A stretch of 64,000 bases of DNA from Allokutzneria sp. NRRL B-24872 (GCF_002155965.1 NZ_MUMH01000064.1:62001-126000); one strand, 5' to 3'; numbered from the stretch's first letter, positions 48,840 to 57,490 are shown. Made by a program: numbers and translations. Notes: generated by a model from the sequence alone, not told the origin.

Positions 48840-49361
48840 ATGTCAGTGGGGCACACGTTGCTGGGCTTGTTGGAGAAAGGTCCACGGCACGGCTACGACC
48901 TGAAGCGCGCCTACGACGAGCGGTTCGGGCACGATCGCCCACTGCACTACGGCCAGGTCTACTCGACCCTGTCCCGCCTGCTGCGCAACGGACTCGTGCA
49001 GGTGGACGGCACCGAGGCGGGCGGAGGGCCGGAGCGCAAGCGCTACGCGATCACCGACGCGGGGGTCACCGACGTCGACGCGTGGCTGGGCACCCCGGAG
49101 AAACCCGAGCTGTACCTGCAGAACACCTTGTACGCCAAGGTGGTTCTCGCGTTGATGTCCGGCAGGAGCGCGCAGGGCGTCCTGGACGCGCAGCGCGCGG
49201 AGCACCTGCGGCTCATGCGCGCGCTGACCAGGCGCAAGGACGGCGGGGACCTCGCCGAGCAGTTGGTGTGCGACCACGCCCTGTTCCACCTCGAAGCCGA
49301 TCTGCGCTGGCTGGAGCTGACCGCGGCGCGGCTGGACGAGCTGCGGGAGGCCGGAGCGTGA
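48840..49361 (+). CDS. PadR-family transcriptional repressor
   Basis: A 173-residue PadR protein. The winged helix (about 4-85: VGHTLLGLLEKGPRHGYDLKRAYDERFG, LHYGQVYSTLSRLLRNGLVQ, ERKRYAITDAGV) is followed by a helical dimerisation domain. It is the first gene of an operon whose next gene starts inside its stop (GTGA) and encodes an ABC ATPase. PadR proteins of this type (LmrR/VanR-like) repress drug exporters and are released by the drug. The upstream palindrome is its likely operator. Confidence 0.94.
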   Translation: MSVGHTLLGLLEKGPRHGYDLKRAYDERFGHDRPLHYGQVYSTLSRLLRNGLVQVDGTEAGGGPERKRYAITDAGVTDVDAWLGTPEKPELYLQNTLYAKVVLALMSGRSAQGVLDAQRAEHLRLMRALTRRKDGGDLAEQLVCDHALFHLEADLRWLELTAARLDELREAGA

Positions 49362-50035
49362 CGGAGCTGCTGGTGGCGAAGGGCCTCGCGAAGTCCTTCG
49401 GGAAGACGACCGCGCTGGTCGACGCGAGCCTGTCGGTGCGCGCGGGGGAACTGGTCGCGGTCATGGGGCCGTCCGGTTCCGGCAAGTCCACGTTGCTGCA
49501 CTGCCTCGCGGGCATCCTCAAGCCGGACGCGGGCGCGGTGACCTATCGGGGCGAGGACCTGTCGGAGATGTCCGACGGTGACCGAAGTGCTCTGCGCCGC
49601 AACGACTTCGGGTTCGTCTTCCAGTTCGGGCAGCTCGTTCCCGAACTGACCTTCCTGGAGAACGTGGCGTTGCCGTTGCGCCTCGGCGGGACGCGCCGGG
49701 CCGAAGCGGAGCGCGTGGCGGCGCAGTGGCTGGACCAGCTGGAGGTCGGCGACATCGCGGCCAAACGGCCCGAGGAGGTTTCCGGAGGGCAGGGGCAGCG
49801 CGCCGCCGTGGCGCGAGCGCTGGCCACCAGGCCGAAGGTGCTCTTCGCGGACGAACCCACCGGGGCACTGGACTCGCTGAACGGCGAGCGCGTGCTGCGG
49901 TTGCTCTTCGACGCGGCCAAGCAGACCCGCGCCGCGGTCGTGATCGTCACGCACGAGCCGAGAGTTGCCGCCTACGCGGACCGCGAGGTCGTCGTTCGGG
50001 ACGGGCGCACGCAGGACACCGAGCTCGTCGCGTGA
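49358..50035 (+). CDS. ABC transporter ATPase (MacB/BceA clade)
   Basis: A 225-residue ATPase starting at a GTG that overlaps the padR stop. Walker A GPSGSGKST (about 36-44), signature VSGGQGQR, Walker B VLFADEPTGALDS, switch His VTHEPR. It is of the same clade as the ATPase at 28.8 kb but clearly diverged. Coupled to the permease gene by another GTGA overlap; the three genes form a PadR-controlled exporter operon. Confidence 0.95.
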   Translation: MTELLVAKGLAKSFGKTTALVDASLSVRAGELVAVMGPSGSGKSTLLHCLAGILKPDAGAVTYRGEDLSEMSDGDRSALRRNDFGFVFQFGQLVPELTFLENVALPLRLGGTRRAEAERVAAQWLDQLEVGDIAAKRPEEVSGGQGQRAAVARALATRPKVLFADEPTGALDSLNGERVLRLLFDAAKQTRAAVVIVTHEPRVAAYADREVVVRDGRTQDTELVA

Positions 50036-52341
50036 ACTTGGGCAGGCGCGGCCAGTGGTTCGCTGACTTCGCGCTCGGGGTGCGGCTCGCGGTCGCGGGC
50101 GGCAGAGGCGCGCTGGTGCGCCTGGTGTGGATCACGGTTGGCATCGGGCTCGGCGTCGCGGCACTGCTCACCGTCGCTTCCGCGAACTCCGTGCTGAGCT
50201 CCCACGAACAGCGCACCTATGACCGCCTGATCAGCTCCTCCGGCGAAGCGACCCGACCGGTTCCCGGTGTCAGTCCGCTGCACAGCTCCTACGTCAGCAC
50301 GGAGTTCGCCGGGCGGCGCTTCGGCGGGGCGATGCTCTTCGCGGACGGGCCGAACCCGCCGAGGATGCCCGGAGTCGAGGCGCTGCCGAAGCCGGGCGAG
50401 ATCGTGTTCTCACCCGCGCTGCGCGACTTCCTGGCCGGGCGGGACGGCGAGCTGCTGCGCCCGAGGTTCCCCCAGCGCGTCATCGGCCTCATCGGTGACG
50501 AGGGGCTGAGCGGGCCGTCGGAACTGCACTTCTACATCGGCGTCGAGCGGGCCGAGCTGCCTGAGGGGGCCGTCGGGTCCTACGTCGTCGGTGTCCCGGC
50601 GGAGGATCTGTACATCAACCCGTTGCTGGTGCTGCTGGCCGTCATCGCCCTGGTGGTGCTGTGCGTGCCGGTGGTGGTGTTCGTCGCGGGCAGCGCGCGG
50701 CTGTCGGCCTCCGCGCGGGACCGCAGGCTCGCCGCTCTTCGGCTGATCGGCGCGGGCAGCGGTCAGGTCAGGCGGATCGCCGCGGGGGAGTCCCTCGTCG
50801 GCGCGCTGGCCGGGCTCGTCGCCGGAGTGGGGTTCTTCCTGGGCGGCAGGGAACTCCTCGACTGGGGCTCGCCGTTCGGGCTGAGCGTGTTCGCGCGGGA
50901 CATCCGGCCGTCGCCCCCGCTGACGCTGGTGATCTTCGTGGTGGTCCCGGTGATCGCCGTCTTGGCGGCCCTGTTCGCCTTGCGCAGCACGCTGATCGAG
51001 CCGCTCGGCGTCCGCAGGGGAGAAGGCCGTGCCCCGCGCAGGCTGTGGTGGCGGCTGCTGCCGGTGCTGGCCGGGGTCGCGCTGCTCGCGGGGCAGCACC
51101 GCGGCATGGCGTCGGAGCCCCGCCCGGCGCTCGTGGTCCTCGGGGTGGTGCTGATCCTGGTGGGGCTGCCGATGGTGCTGCCGTGGCTGCTCGAACGCTG
51201 CGTCGGCCGGTCGCGGACCGGACCGCTGTCCTGGCAGCTCGCGATGCGGCGGATGGAAGCGCACGGTGGTGCCTCGTGGCGGATCGTCGGCGGGTTCTCG
51301 GCGTTGCTGGCGGGCGGCATCGCGGTCCAAGCGCTGCTGCTGACCATCGATCCGATGCACCAGAACGAGCACATGACGCCGCAGGGCGACGGCGGTCGGG
51401 CGTGGACGGCCACCTCCGACGCGGAATCGGCGCGAGCGCTCGCGGAGCGGTTGCGCGCCGTTCCGGGCGTCGCGCGCGCTGTCTCCTACGACGTGGCTTA
51501 CCCGCGGAAACCGTTGCGGGAGTTCGATTCCCTTGAGCTGATCGTCGCGCCGTGCCCCGCGTTGCGCGAGTTGACGCCGATCGAGAACTGCGCGGACGGC
51601 GACGTGTTCTCCTATCCCGACCGCGCCGGTGAGCACGTGGAGGTGCCGGTCGGCACGGAGTTCGCGCTGGACTCCGATGCCGCGCGCGAGGCCCTGGTGA
51701 CCTGGAGGTTCCCCTCCGGCGTCCACCCCGTCGCTCGGCCGGCCGCGCACCTCAGGTGGATCGGGCCCGGCCTGCTGCTCACCCCCTCGGCCCTCGCGGG
51801 CGTGGTGCCGGAGTTCCAGCACCAGGTGTCCGTCTGGTTCGGCGAGCAGGATTCCCTTGCCCTGGAAGGGATTCGCAACGTGATCGGGTTGACGGGGCCG
51901 CTCATGGCGCCCACGCGGGCGACGACGGCCAGCGACTCCGAGCGGATCTACGCGGCGATCCGGCAGCTCGTCACGGTCAGCTCCGCCGTGACGCTCGGGC
52001 TCGCGGCGGGCGGGCTGCTGGTGGTGGCCTTCGAGCACGTCAGGCAGCGCAGGCGGCAGTTCGCGGTGCTGGCGGCGACCGGAGTGCCGTACTCGACGCT
52101 CGCGCTGTCGGTGCTGTGGCAGAACGCCGTGCCGGTGCTCCTGGGGACGGGGGGCGCGCTGGTGTGCGGCCTGGGCTTGGCGGTGCTGGTGCTGAACACC
52201 ACGCCGATGCCGCAGCACTACGACTGGGCGGGGATCGCGACGATGGGCCTGGCGGCCACGATCGCGGTGCTGCTGGCGACGCTGCTGACGCTGCCGCAAC
52301 TGCGCCGCGCGATGCGGCCGGAGGGCCTGCGCACCGAATGA
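50032..52341 (+). CDS. Large FtsX-family ABC permease
   Basis: A 769-residue permease with the ten-helix duplicated FtsX plan: an N-terminal helix (about 30-52), an outer domain, helices with SARDRRLAALRLIGAGSGQV, a second half with FEHVRQRRRQFAVLAATGVPYSTL and a C-terminal pair of helices. The outer domains contain cysteine-poor beta segments that may bind the exported compound. It is the exporter partner of the ATPase upstream; likely substrates are amphipathic antibiotics or lipids, inferred from family. Confidence 0.93.
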   Translation: MNLGRRGQWFADFALGVRLAVAGGRGALVRLVWITVGIGLGVAALLTVASANSVLSSHEQRTYDRLISSSGEATRPVPGVSPLHSSYVSTEFAGRRFGGAMLFADGPNPPRMPGVEALPKPGEIVFSPALRDFLAGRDGELLRPRFPQRVIGLIGDEGLSGPSELHFYIGVERAELPEGAVGSYVVGVPAEDLYINPLLVLLAVIALVVLCVPVVVFVAGSARLSASARDRRLAALRLIGAGSGQVRRIAAGESLVGALAGLVAGVGFFLGGRELLDWGSPFGLSVFARDIRPSPPLTLVIFVVVPVIAVLAALFALRSTLIEPLGVRRGEGRAPRRLWWRLLPVLAGVALLAGQHRGMASEPRPALVVLGVVLILVGLPMVLPWLLERCVGRSRTGPLSWQLAMRRMEAHGGASWRIVGGFSALLAGGIAVQALLLTIDPMHQNEHMTPQGDGGRAWTATSDAESARALAERLRAVPGVARAVSYDVAYPRKPLREFDSLELIVAPCPALRELTPIENCADGDVFSYPDRAGEHVEVPVGTEFALDSDAAREALVTWRFPSGVHPVARPAAHLRWIGPGLLLTPSALAGVVPEFQHQVSVWFGEQDSLALEGIRNVIGLTGPLMAPTRATTASDSERIYAAIRQLVTVSSAVTLGLAAGGLLVVAFEHVRQRRRQFAVLAATGVPYSTLALSVLWQNAVPVLLGTGGALVCGLGLAVLVLNTTPMPQHYDWAGIATMGLAATIAVLLATLLTLPQLRRAMRPEGLRTE

Positions 52342-52403
52342 TGCATTTCCATGCAGACAAGTTCGGAGAATTCTGGAAGAAAGACTAGACCCGCTCGGCG
52401 GGA

Positions 52404-52631
52404 TCAGATGATGAATTCGAGGATGTCCTCGATGAAGCTGTCGTCCTCGTCGCGCCTTCGCTTCTTCCTGTGGTCATCGCGCTGGCTCCTGAAGTACGTG
52501 CTCGACGCCCTGACCAGCTGTTCCAGCTCTCCTCGGTCGAGGTAGAGACCCTGGCAGCCACGGCACTGGTCGACGTGCACGCCGTTGCGCTCGTAGGTCA
52601 CCAACACATCGCTGCATTTCGGGCAGATCAT
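52404..52631 (-). CDS. zf-TFIIB zinc-ribbon protein
   Basis: A 75-residue protein with two CxxC pairs (MICPKCSDVL and CRGCQGLYLDRGELEQL), the zf-TFIIB ribbon, followed by a basic Arg/Lys-rich tail and an acidic C-terminus. Small proteins of this kind are widespread and poorly characterised. It lies just downstream of the PIMT-like methyltransferase on the same strand and may be its operon partner. Confidence 0.9.
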   Translation of the reverse strand: MICPKCSDVLVTYERNGVHVDQCRGCQGLYLDRGELEQLVRASSTYFRSQRDDHRKKRRRDEDDSFIEDILEFII

Positions 52632-52640
52632 GGCTGAAGA

Positions 52641-53825
52641 TTACGCGGATTCGAGTTCCCAGTGCTGTCCGCCAGACGGCTCATCGAGCCAGATCCACTG
52701 GCCGCCGGAGTCGATGGTGAGCCGGAATTGCTCGCGCCTGGGCTCACCGAGTTCGCGCCAGCGCTCGTAGGCGTGCTCGGTCTCGTCCCACAGCCGCCGG
52801 GGCCCGCCCTGCTCGACGTGGTGGCGCCCGCGCTCGGAGACGTGCCGGACCCAGGAGCCGTCCGGGTGCAGCAGCCAGTTCTGCCGCGAGTCGCCCTCGG
52901 TCACCCCGGTGGCGGGCCGCACGCCCGGCAGCGCGAGCCCGGCGAAGAACTCGAACGAGCTGCTCGGGCTGGTCACCACGTTCATGCCGAGGCTCGTGGA
53001 CGAGGCGGGGGCGGAGGAGTCGCCGATGGCGCGCAGGAGCTCGGCCAGCTCGGGGCCGCGATGGGCGCGCAGCGGCATGAACCGGCCGTCCGCCGGGAGC
53101 ACGCTGCCCTCGCCGGTGCCGTTGCGACCGGCCTTGACCCGCACGAGCCCGGCGCCGAGCGGCCGGTGCAGCGTGGTGACGACGAGGCCGCCGACCACGG
53201 TCTGGGCCAACCAGGGCAACGGAATCCGCGCGACCGAGCAGGTGGCCAGCACCCGGTCGTACGGCGCGGTCGGCGCGTAACCGGCTGCGCCGTCGGAGGT
53301 CGACACGGTCGGGCGGTAGCCGGCGCGCTCCAGGTTTGCCGCCGCCCTGCGCAGGACCAGCGGGTCGACGTCCACTGTGGACACATTGCGCTGGCCGAGC
53401 CGGTGGCACAGCAGCGCCGCGTTGTAGCCGGTCCCGGTGCCGACCTCCAGCACCTTCTCGCCGCCCCGGATCTCCAGTGCCTCCAACATGATCGCCATGA
53501 TCGTCGGCATGCTGGAGGAGGAGGTCGCTGTGCCCGGGGTGCGGCCCTGCTGCCTGGCCGTGGCCCACCGGCGGTCGTCGCAGTCGAGCTGCGTCACCCA
53601 CACCCAGTCCGAGTAGACCAGGTCGAGCCATTCGTGGTCGGAGTCGGCGATCGCCGTCCAGCCGCCGTCCGGGTGCGGCTTGAAGAACCGGGACAGGAAC
53701 ACGTGCCGGGGCACCTGTTCGAAGGCCGTGCGCCAGCGAGGATCGGCCACGGCGCCCTGGGTGGCCAGCGTCGCGGCCATCCGGTTGCGCAGCCGTTGTG
53801 CCTTGCGCTTGCTCAATTCGCCCAT
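52641..53825 (-). CDS. PIMT-like O-methyltransferase (FxLD/FxlM type)
   Basis: A 394-residue protein. ATG 53825 has a GAGG site. The N-terminal 210 residues are a protein-L-isoaspartate methyltransferase-like domain with SAM motif EVGTGTGYNAALLCHRLG; the C-terminal 190 residues are a domain seen in actinobacterial PIMT relatives, some of which act on RiPP peptides (FxLD-type). No precursor peptide gene was found nearby, so a repair or general role is equally possible. Confidence 0.85.
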   Translation of the reverse strand: MGELSKRKAQRLRNRMAATLATQGAVADPRWRTAFEQVPRHVFLSRFFKPHPDGGWTAIADSDHEWLDLVYSDWVWVTQLDCDDRRWATARQQGRTPGTATSSSSMPTIMAIMLEALEIRGGEKVLEVGTGTGYNAALLCHRLGQRNVSTVDVDPLVLRRAAANLERAGYRPTVSTSDGAAGYAPTAPYDRVLATCSVARIPLPWLAQTVVGGLVVTTLHRPLGAGLVRVKAGRNGTGEGSVLPADGRFMPLRAHRGPELAELLRAIGDSSAPASSTSLGMNVVTSPSSSFEFFAGLALPGVRPATGVTEGDSRQNWLLHPDGSWVRHVSERGRHHVEQGGPRRLWDETEHAYERWRELGEPRREQFRLTIDSGGQWIWLDEPSGGQHWELESA

Positions 53826-53871
53826 GGCGCACCTCGTCAATCACGGTAACCCGAGGTGGGCCGTTGCGCCT

Positions 53872-54213
53872 TCAGCCGAACAGGGCAGCTCCGGCCGCCA
53901 CTCCGCCCGCCGCCGAGAGCACGCCGAGCACCGTGCTGCCGACGACGTTCAGCAGAGCGGCCCTGCGCTGACCGGCCCTGAGCAGTTCCACCGTCTCGTG
54001 GCCGAAGGTCGAGTACGTGGTGAGCGCGCCGCACAGGCCGGTGCCGAGCAACGCCATGCCGGGCGTGGCCACGGCCGCCCCGGTGAGCGCGCCGAGCACG
54101 AACGAGCCGATCACGTTGACGGCGAAGATGCCGCGCGTGCCGAAGCGCAGGGCGGCGAGGTAGCGCAGCGGAGCGCCGACTCCGGCGCCGAGCGCGACGA
54201 GGAGGGCGTTCAC
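53872..54213 (-). CDS. crcB: FluC (CrcB) fluoride channel subunit
   Basis: A 113-residue, four-helix Fluc protein: GAPLRYLAAL, NVIGSFVLGALTG and GLCGALTTYSTFGHETVEL are the conserved blocks, with the Asn and Phe/Thr residues of the fluoride pathway. It is coupled by a 4-bp overlap with a second crcB gene; such pairs assemble as heterodimers. Fluoride export protects against environmental F-. Confidence 0.95.
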   Translation of the reverse strand: MNALLVALGAGVGAPLRYLAALRFGTRGIFAVNVIGSFVLGALTGAAVATPGMALLGTGLCGALTTYSTFGHETVELLRAGQRRAALLNVVGSTVLGVLSAAGGVAAGAALFG

Positions 54214-54572
54214 CTGACCAGCCTCGCTCCCAGGACCACGGCGCCGAGCGCGGCGAAGAGCGTGCCGAGGACGTAGAGTCCGGCGATCACGTAGTGCCCG
54301 CCCGCGAGCAGTTGCTCGGTCTCCACGGCGTAGCCGGAGAACGTGGTGAAACCGCCGAGGACGCCGGTACCGAGCAGCGGCCTGCGCAGGCCCTTCGCGG
54401 GCAGGGCCATGAGCGCGCCGATGAGCAGGCAGCCGAGCACGTTTATGCCGAAGGTGGCCCAGGGAAACCCTTCGGAAGGAACGCCGATGGCGAGGCTCAC
54501 GCCGTATCTGGCGAGGGCGCCGATGACGCCGCCCGCCGCGACCGCTAGCAGTGCTGGGACCTGTTCTCGCAC
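54210..54572 (-). CDS. crcB: FluC (CrcB) fluoride channel subunit
   Basis: A 120-residue Fluc protein. GTG 54572 is chosen because it gives the normal length and a typical opening; an upstream extension would use TTG and overlap the divergent promoter. Conserved blocks: ALARYGVSLAIG, FPWATFGINVLGCLLIGAL, GVLGGFTTFSGYAVE. It pairs with the crcB gene downstream. No fluoride riboswitch was recognised upstream. Confidence 0.93.
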   Translation of the reverse strand: MREQVPALLAVAAGGVIGALARYGVSLAIGVPSEGFPWATFGINVLGCLLIGALMALPAKGLRRPLLGTGVLGGFTTFSGYAVETEQLLAGGHYVIAGLYVLGTLFAALGAVVLGARLVR

Positions 54573-54618
54573 GTCAAGACCGTAGTCGGAGTCGGTGTGG
54601 GCAAGGCCACCACCCTTC

Positions 54619-54637
54619 TGCAAGCGCTTTGCTTGCA
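54619..54637. promoter_or_regulatory. 19-bp palindrome between crcB and HTH gene
   Basis: TGCAAGC-GCTTT-GCTTGCA, 7-bp perfect arms, between the divergent crcB and HTH regulator genes and about 50 bp from each start. It is a good operator candidate for the HTH protein or another regulator. Confidence 0.5.
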
Positions 54638-54688
54638 ACAGCTAGCACCCGTGCGTACTGTCGGGTAACAGCGAGAGGAGGTGGCCGG

Positions 54689-55129
54689 ATGAGCCGGGTC
54701 GAGAAAGCCGTCAGCGACGTCAACGAAGCCGTTGTCGGCACGGTCCGCGACATCGGTGAGTACATCCGGACGCAGCGCTCCAACGCGCAGATCTCGCTGC
54801 GACAGCTGGCCAAGCAGGCCGGGGTGTCCAACCCCTACCTGAGCCAGATCGAGCGGGGACTGCGCAAGCCGAGCGCGGAGATCCTGCAGCAGATCGCCAA
54901 GGGGCTGCGGATCTCGGCCGAAGCGCTCTACGTGCAGGCCGGAATCCTCGAAGAGCGGGAGAGCGGTGCCGTTGTCGACGCCGTGCTCGCCGACTCCGAA
55001 CTCACCGAGCGGCAGAAGCAGGTGCTGCTCGACGTCTACCAATCCTTCCGGCGGGAGAACCGCGCCTCACCGTCCACTTCGGACGACGAAGGCGACCAGT
55101 CCCAGCCGACCGAGACTCGCCAGAACTAA
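54689..55129 (+). CDS. XRE-family regulator (Rv0474-like)
   Basis: A 146-residue protein. ATG 54689 has an AGGAGG site. The HTH covers about 22-85 (IGEYIRTQRSNAQISLRQLAKQAGVSNPYLSQIERG) and a helical C-terminus follows. It sits directly before an HbhA-like gene, the order of Rv0474-hbhA in M. tuberculosis, so it is probably the regulator of that gene and likely of itself via the palindrome upstream. Confidence 0.92.
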   Translation: MSRVEKAVSDVNEAVVGTVRDIGEYIRTQRSNAQISLRQLAKQAGVSNPYLSQIERGLRKPSAEILQQIAKGLRISAEALYVQAGILEERESGAVVDAVLADSELTERQKQVLLDVYQSFRRENRASPSTSDDEGDQSQPTETRQN

Positions 55130-55140
55130 GGAGCACTACC

Positions 55141-55788
55141 GTGTCGACCACCACTCAGAACGTCCGCGAGCAGGCGAGCGCCGTCGTCACCACGGTGCTG
55201 GAGCAGGCCCGCACCCCGCTGCTGGCCGCGCTCGGCGCCGGTGACCTCGCCGCCAAGGCCGTCACCGACGCGCTCGGCAAGGCCCGCGAGGCCGCCAAGG
55301 ACGGCGCCGAGGCCGCCAAGTCCGCCGCCGACGAGCTGCCCAAGGACCTGACCGGCCTGCGCGCCAAGCTGGAGCCGGCCGAGCTGCGCAAGCTCGTCGA
55401 CGCCTACACCCAGGCCGCGCTGCAGCTCTACGGCTACCTCGCCGAGCGCGGCGAGGAGGCGCTGGAGACCCTGCGCAACACCCCGCAGGTGCAGAAGGCG
55501 CTGACCCAGGTCGAGGAGGGCACCAAGGTCGCCCAGGGCCGCGTCGAGGAGGTCGTCACCGACGTCCGCGAGCTGGCCGACGACGTGCTCGGCAAGGTCA
55601 CCCGCCGCACCCGCTCCGCCGGTGAGAAGGCCGCGCAGGCCACCGAGCGGGTCGCCGAGGACGTGGCCGAGGCCGTCGTCGACGCCGGTGCCGAGGCCGC
55701 CGCCGCGACCCGCAGCACCGCCCGCAAGGCCGCCAACCGCACCGAGGCCGCCAAGCCCGCCGCCGCGAAGAAGACCACCAAGAACTGA
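55141..55788 (+). CDS. hbhA: HbhA-like heparin-binding haemagglutinin homologue
   Basis: A 215-residue, almost wholly helical protein starting at GTG. A long coiled region (20-165) is followed by a Lys/Ala-rich C-terminal tail (AANRTEAAKPAAAKKTTKN), the heparin-binding part in mycobacterial HbhA. In mycobacteria it is a surface adhesin and lipid-binding protein; outside pathogens the role is unknown, possibly in cell envelope or lipid bodies. Synteny with Rv0474-Rv0476 supports the symbol. A 13-bp-stem terminator follows. Confidence 0.9.
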   Translation: MSTTTQNVREQASAVVTTVLEQARTPLLAALGAGDLAAKAVTDALGKAREAAKDGAEAAKSAADELPKDLTGLRAKLEPAELRKLVDAYTQAALQLYGYLAERGEEALETLRNTPQVQKALTQVEEGTKVAQGRVEEVVTDVRELADDVLGKVTRRTRSAGEKAAQATERVAEDVAEAVVDAGAEAAAATRSTARKAANRTEAAKPAAAKKTTKN

Positions 55789-55807
55789 TCTCCAGCGCGA
55801 ACCCCGC

Positions 55808-55842
55808 AGGGCCCCTGATCACTCCCGTGGATCAGGGGCCCT
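55808..55842 (+). terminator. Terminator after hbhA
   Basis: Perfect 13-bp arms AGGGCCCCTGATC (55808-55820) and its complement (55830-55842) with a 9-nt loop, 19 bp after the stop. Confidence 0.85.
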
Positions 55843-55892
55843 GACGCGCTCGGGGGCTCCGGATCACCGGAACAGCCCGTACGCTGGGAGTC

Positions 55893-56186
55893 GTGTGGAG
55901 GCCAGACGTCATCATCCTGCTCGTCATCTACTGGGCGGCGATCCCGGTCGGTGTGTACGCGTTCGGCCACGCCCTCATGCAGCGTGCCGACGCCTTCACC
56001 GTCGCCGACAAGCTGACCAAGCCCGCATGGCTGGGCATCACCGGAGGCGCCACCGCGGCGCTGGTCCTGTTCCAGCTCGGCGGCCCCGGTTCGCTCTTCT
56101 GGCTGCCCGCGCTCGTCGCGGTGCTGGTCTACATCGTCGACGTGCGCCCCAAGCTGCTAGAGGTCCAGCGCGGCCCCCGTTGGTGA
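55893..56186 (+). CDS. DUF2516 membrane protein (Rv0476-like)
   Basis: A 97-residue protein starting at GTG with three membrane helices (about 7-27, 44-62 and 66-84) and a conserved opening (WRPDVIILLVIYWAAIPVGVYAFGHAL) matching DUF2516. It follows hbhA as Rv0476 does in mycobacteria. Its stop overlaps the alpha/beta hydrolase start. Function unknown. Confidence 0.9.
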   Translation: MWRPDVIILLVIYWAAIPVGVYAFGHALMQRADAFTVADKLTKPAWLGITGGATAALVLFQLGGPGSLFWLPALVAVLVYIVDVRPKLLEVQRGPRW

Positions 56187-56926
56187 TCTGGCAGGCGCAC
56201 GGTTCCGGCGACCCGGTCACCGTCGTCGTTCCCGGACTGGGGACGACTCCCGGCGAAGCGCGGCTGCCCGCTTCCGGCCTGCCGGGCACCCGCGTCGTGC
56301 TGACCCTGCCGGGTCACGGCGACGCACCCGACGCCCCGCCCGGGTACTGGCGCTACGAGCGCGTGGCCGACGACGTTTCGGCGGTCGCCGCCGAGGTGGG
56401 AGCCACCTCCGCCATCGGGACCTCGCTCGGCGCGGCCGCGTTGATCAACCTCGTCGCGCGCGAGCCGGAGCGCTTCGACCGGCTCGCCCTGCTGCTGCCC
56501 GCCGCGCTGACCGAGCCGCGCAGCGACCCTGACCTCCCACTGCTCCGCCAAGCCACTGCCGTGGCCCGTGGCGACCGCGCTGAGCTGCGCGAACTCATGG
56601 TGGAACACCTTCCTCGAGGCGTGGAGCTCGGCGACTACGTGGACACCAGGATCGCCGCGCTGATGCGGCTCGGCGACGCGCTCGCGGCCCTTCCCGGCCA
56701 GGCCCCGCTGAGCGATCCCGCGCAGGTGGCGGCGGTGCGCGCGGACGTGCTGGTGATCGCGGCGACCGGCGACGGCCAGCACCCGCGCGAGGTCGGCGAG
56801 GCCGTCGCGGCGGCGTTCCCGAACGGTCGGCTCGAAGTGCTGCCGACGCGGGCGCCGCTGCTCACCCACCGGCCGCGCGTGCGGCAACTGCTCGGCGAGT
56901 GGCTTGCCCGGCCGTCTCGTGGGTAG
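56183..56926 (+). CDS. Alpha/beta hydrolase
   Basis: A 247-residue alpha/beta hydrolase. GTG 56183 overlaps the preceding stop. The nucleophile elbow GTSLGAA (about residue 75) and the oxyanion strand VVVPGLGTTPGEARLP are present; a late acidic and a His (LLTHRPRVR) complete the triad probably. Short lid and no signal peptide suggest an intracellular esterase. It heads a run of five plus-strand genes. Confidence 0.88.
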   Translation: MIWQAHGSGDPVTVVVPGLGTTPGEARLPASGLPGTRVVLTLPGHGDAPDAPPGYWRYERVADDVSAVAAEVGATSAIGTSLGAAALINLVAREPERFDRLALLLPAALTEPRSDPDLPLLRQATAVARGDRAELRELMVEHLPRGVELGDYVDTRIAALMRLGDALAALPGQAPLSDPAQVAAVRADVLVIAATGDGQHPREVGEAVAAAFPNGRLEVLPTRAPLLTHRPRVRQLLGEWLARPSRG

Positions 56927-56935
56927 CCGAAGTGC

Positions 56936-57490
56936 ATGGCCGAATACCTGAAGAGAATCGCGTTCATGGTGGCCGACGAGGGCATCGAGCAGGTCGAGCT
57001 GACCTCGCCGTGGCAGACCGTGCTCGACGCCCCCGCCGAACCGCGCCTGCTCGGCCCGGAACTGGGCGAGGTGCGGGGCTTCAACCACCTCGACCCCGCT
57101 GACTCCTTCCCCGTCGACATCGCGTTCGAGGAGGCCGTTGCCGCCGACTACGCGGGGCTCGTACTGCCCGGCGGCGTGGCGAACGCGGACAAGCTGCGGA
57201 TGAACCCGCACGCCGTGCGCCTGGTGAAGGAGTTCGTCGCGGCGGGCAAGCCGATCGCGGCGATCTGCCACGCGCCGTGGGTGCTCGTGGAGGCGGACGT
57301 GGTGCGCGGCAAGACGCTCACGTCCTTCCCGAGTCTCACGACGGACATCCGCAACGCGGGCGCGACCTGGGTGGACGAGGAGGTCTTCGTCTGCGACCAC
57401 AACGGCTGGCAGCTGATCACCAGCCGCACGCCCGAGGACCTGGACGCCTTCAACGCCGCCATCCTGAAGGTGTTTAGCCTGGGCGCATGA
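56936..57490 (+). CDS. DJ-1/PfpI-family protein
   Basis: A 184-residue DJ-1/PfpI protein starting at ATG. The nucleophile Cys lies in the elbow AAICHAPWVL with the glutamate of YAGLVLPGGVAN region upstream; the C-terminus (LITSRTPEDLDAFNAAIL) is typical of the PfpI/YhbO group. Such proteins act as deglycases/glyoxalases or chaperones under stress. Its last bases overlap the YbaK-like gene start. Confidence 0.9.
   Translation: MAEYLKRIAFMVADEGIEQVELTSPWQTVLDAPAEPRLLGPELGEVRGFNHLDPADSFPVDIAFEEAVAADYAGLVLPGGVANADKLRMNPHAVRLVKEFVAAGKPIAAICHAPWVLVEADVVRGKTLTSFPSLTTDIRNAGATWVDEEVFVCDHNGWQLITSRTPEDLDAFNAAILKVFSLGA

Noticed and set aside
52342-52403. RiPP precursor peptide near the PIMT-like gene
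   Set aside because: The 62-bp gap has no start with ribosome site and no suitable frame; nor do the flanks.
54573-54688. Fluoride riboswitch upstream of crcB
   Set aside because: The conserved riboswitch core could not be recognised by eye; only a 19-bp palindrome is present.
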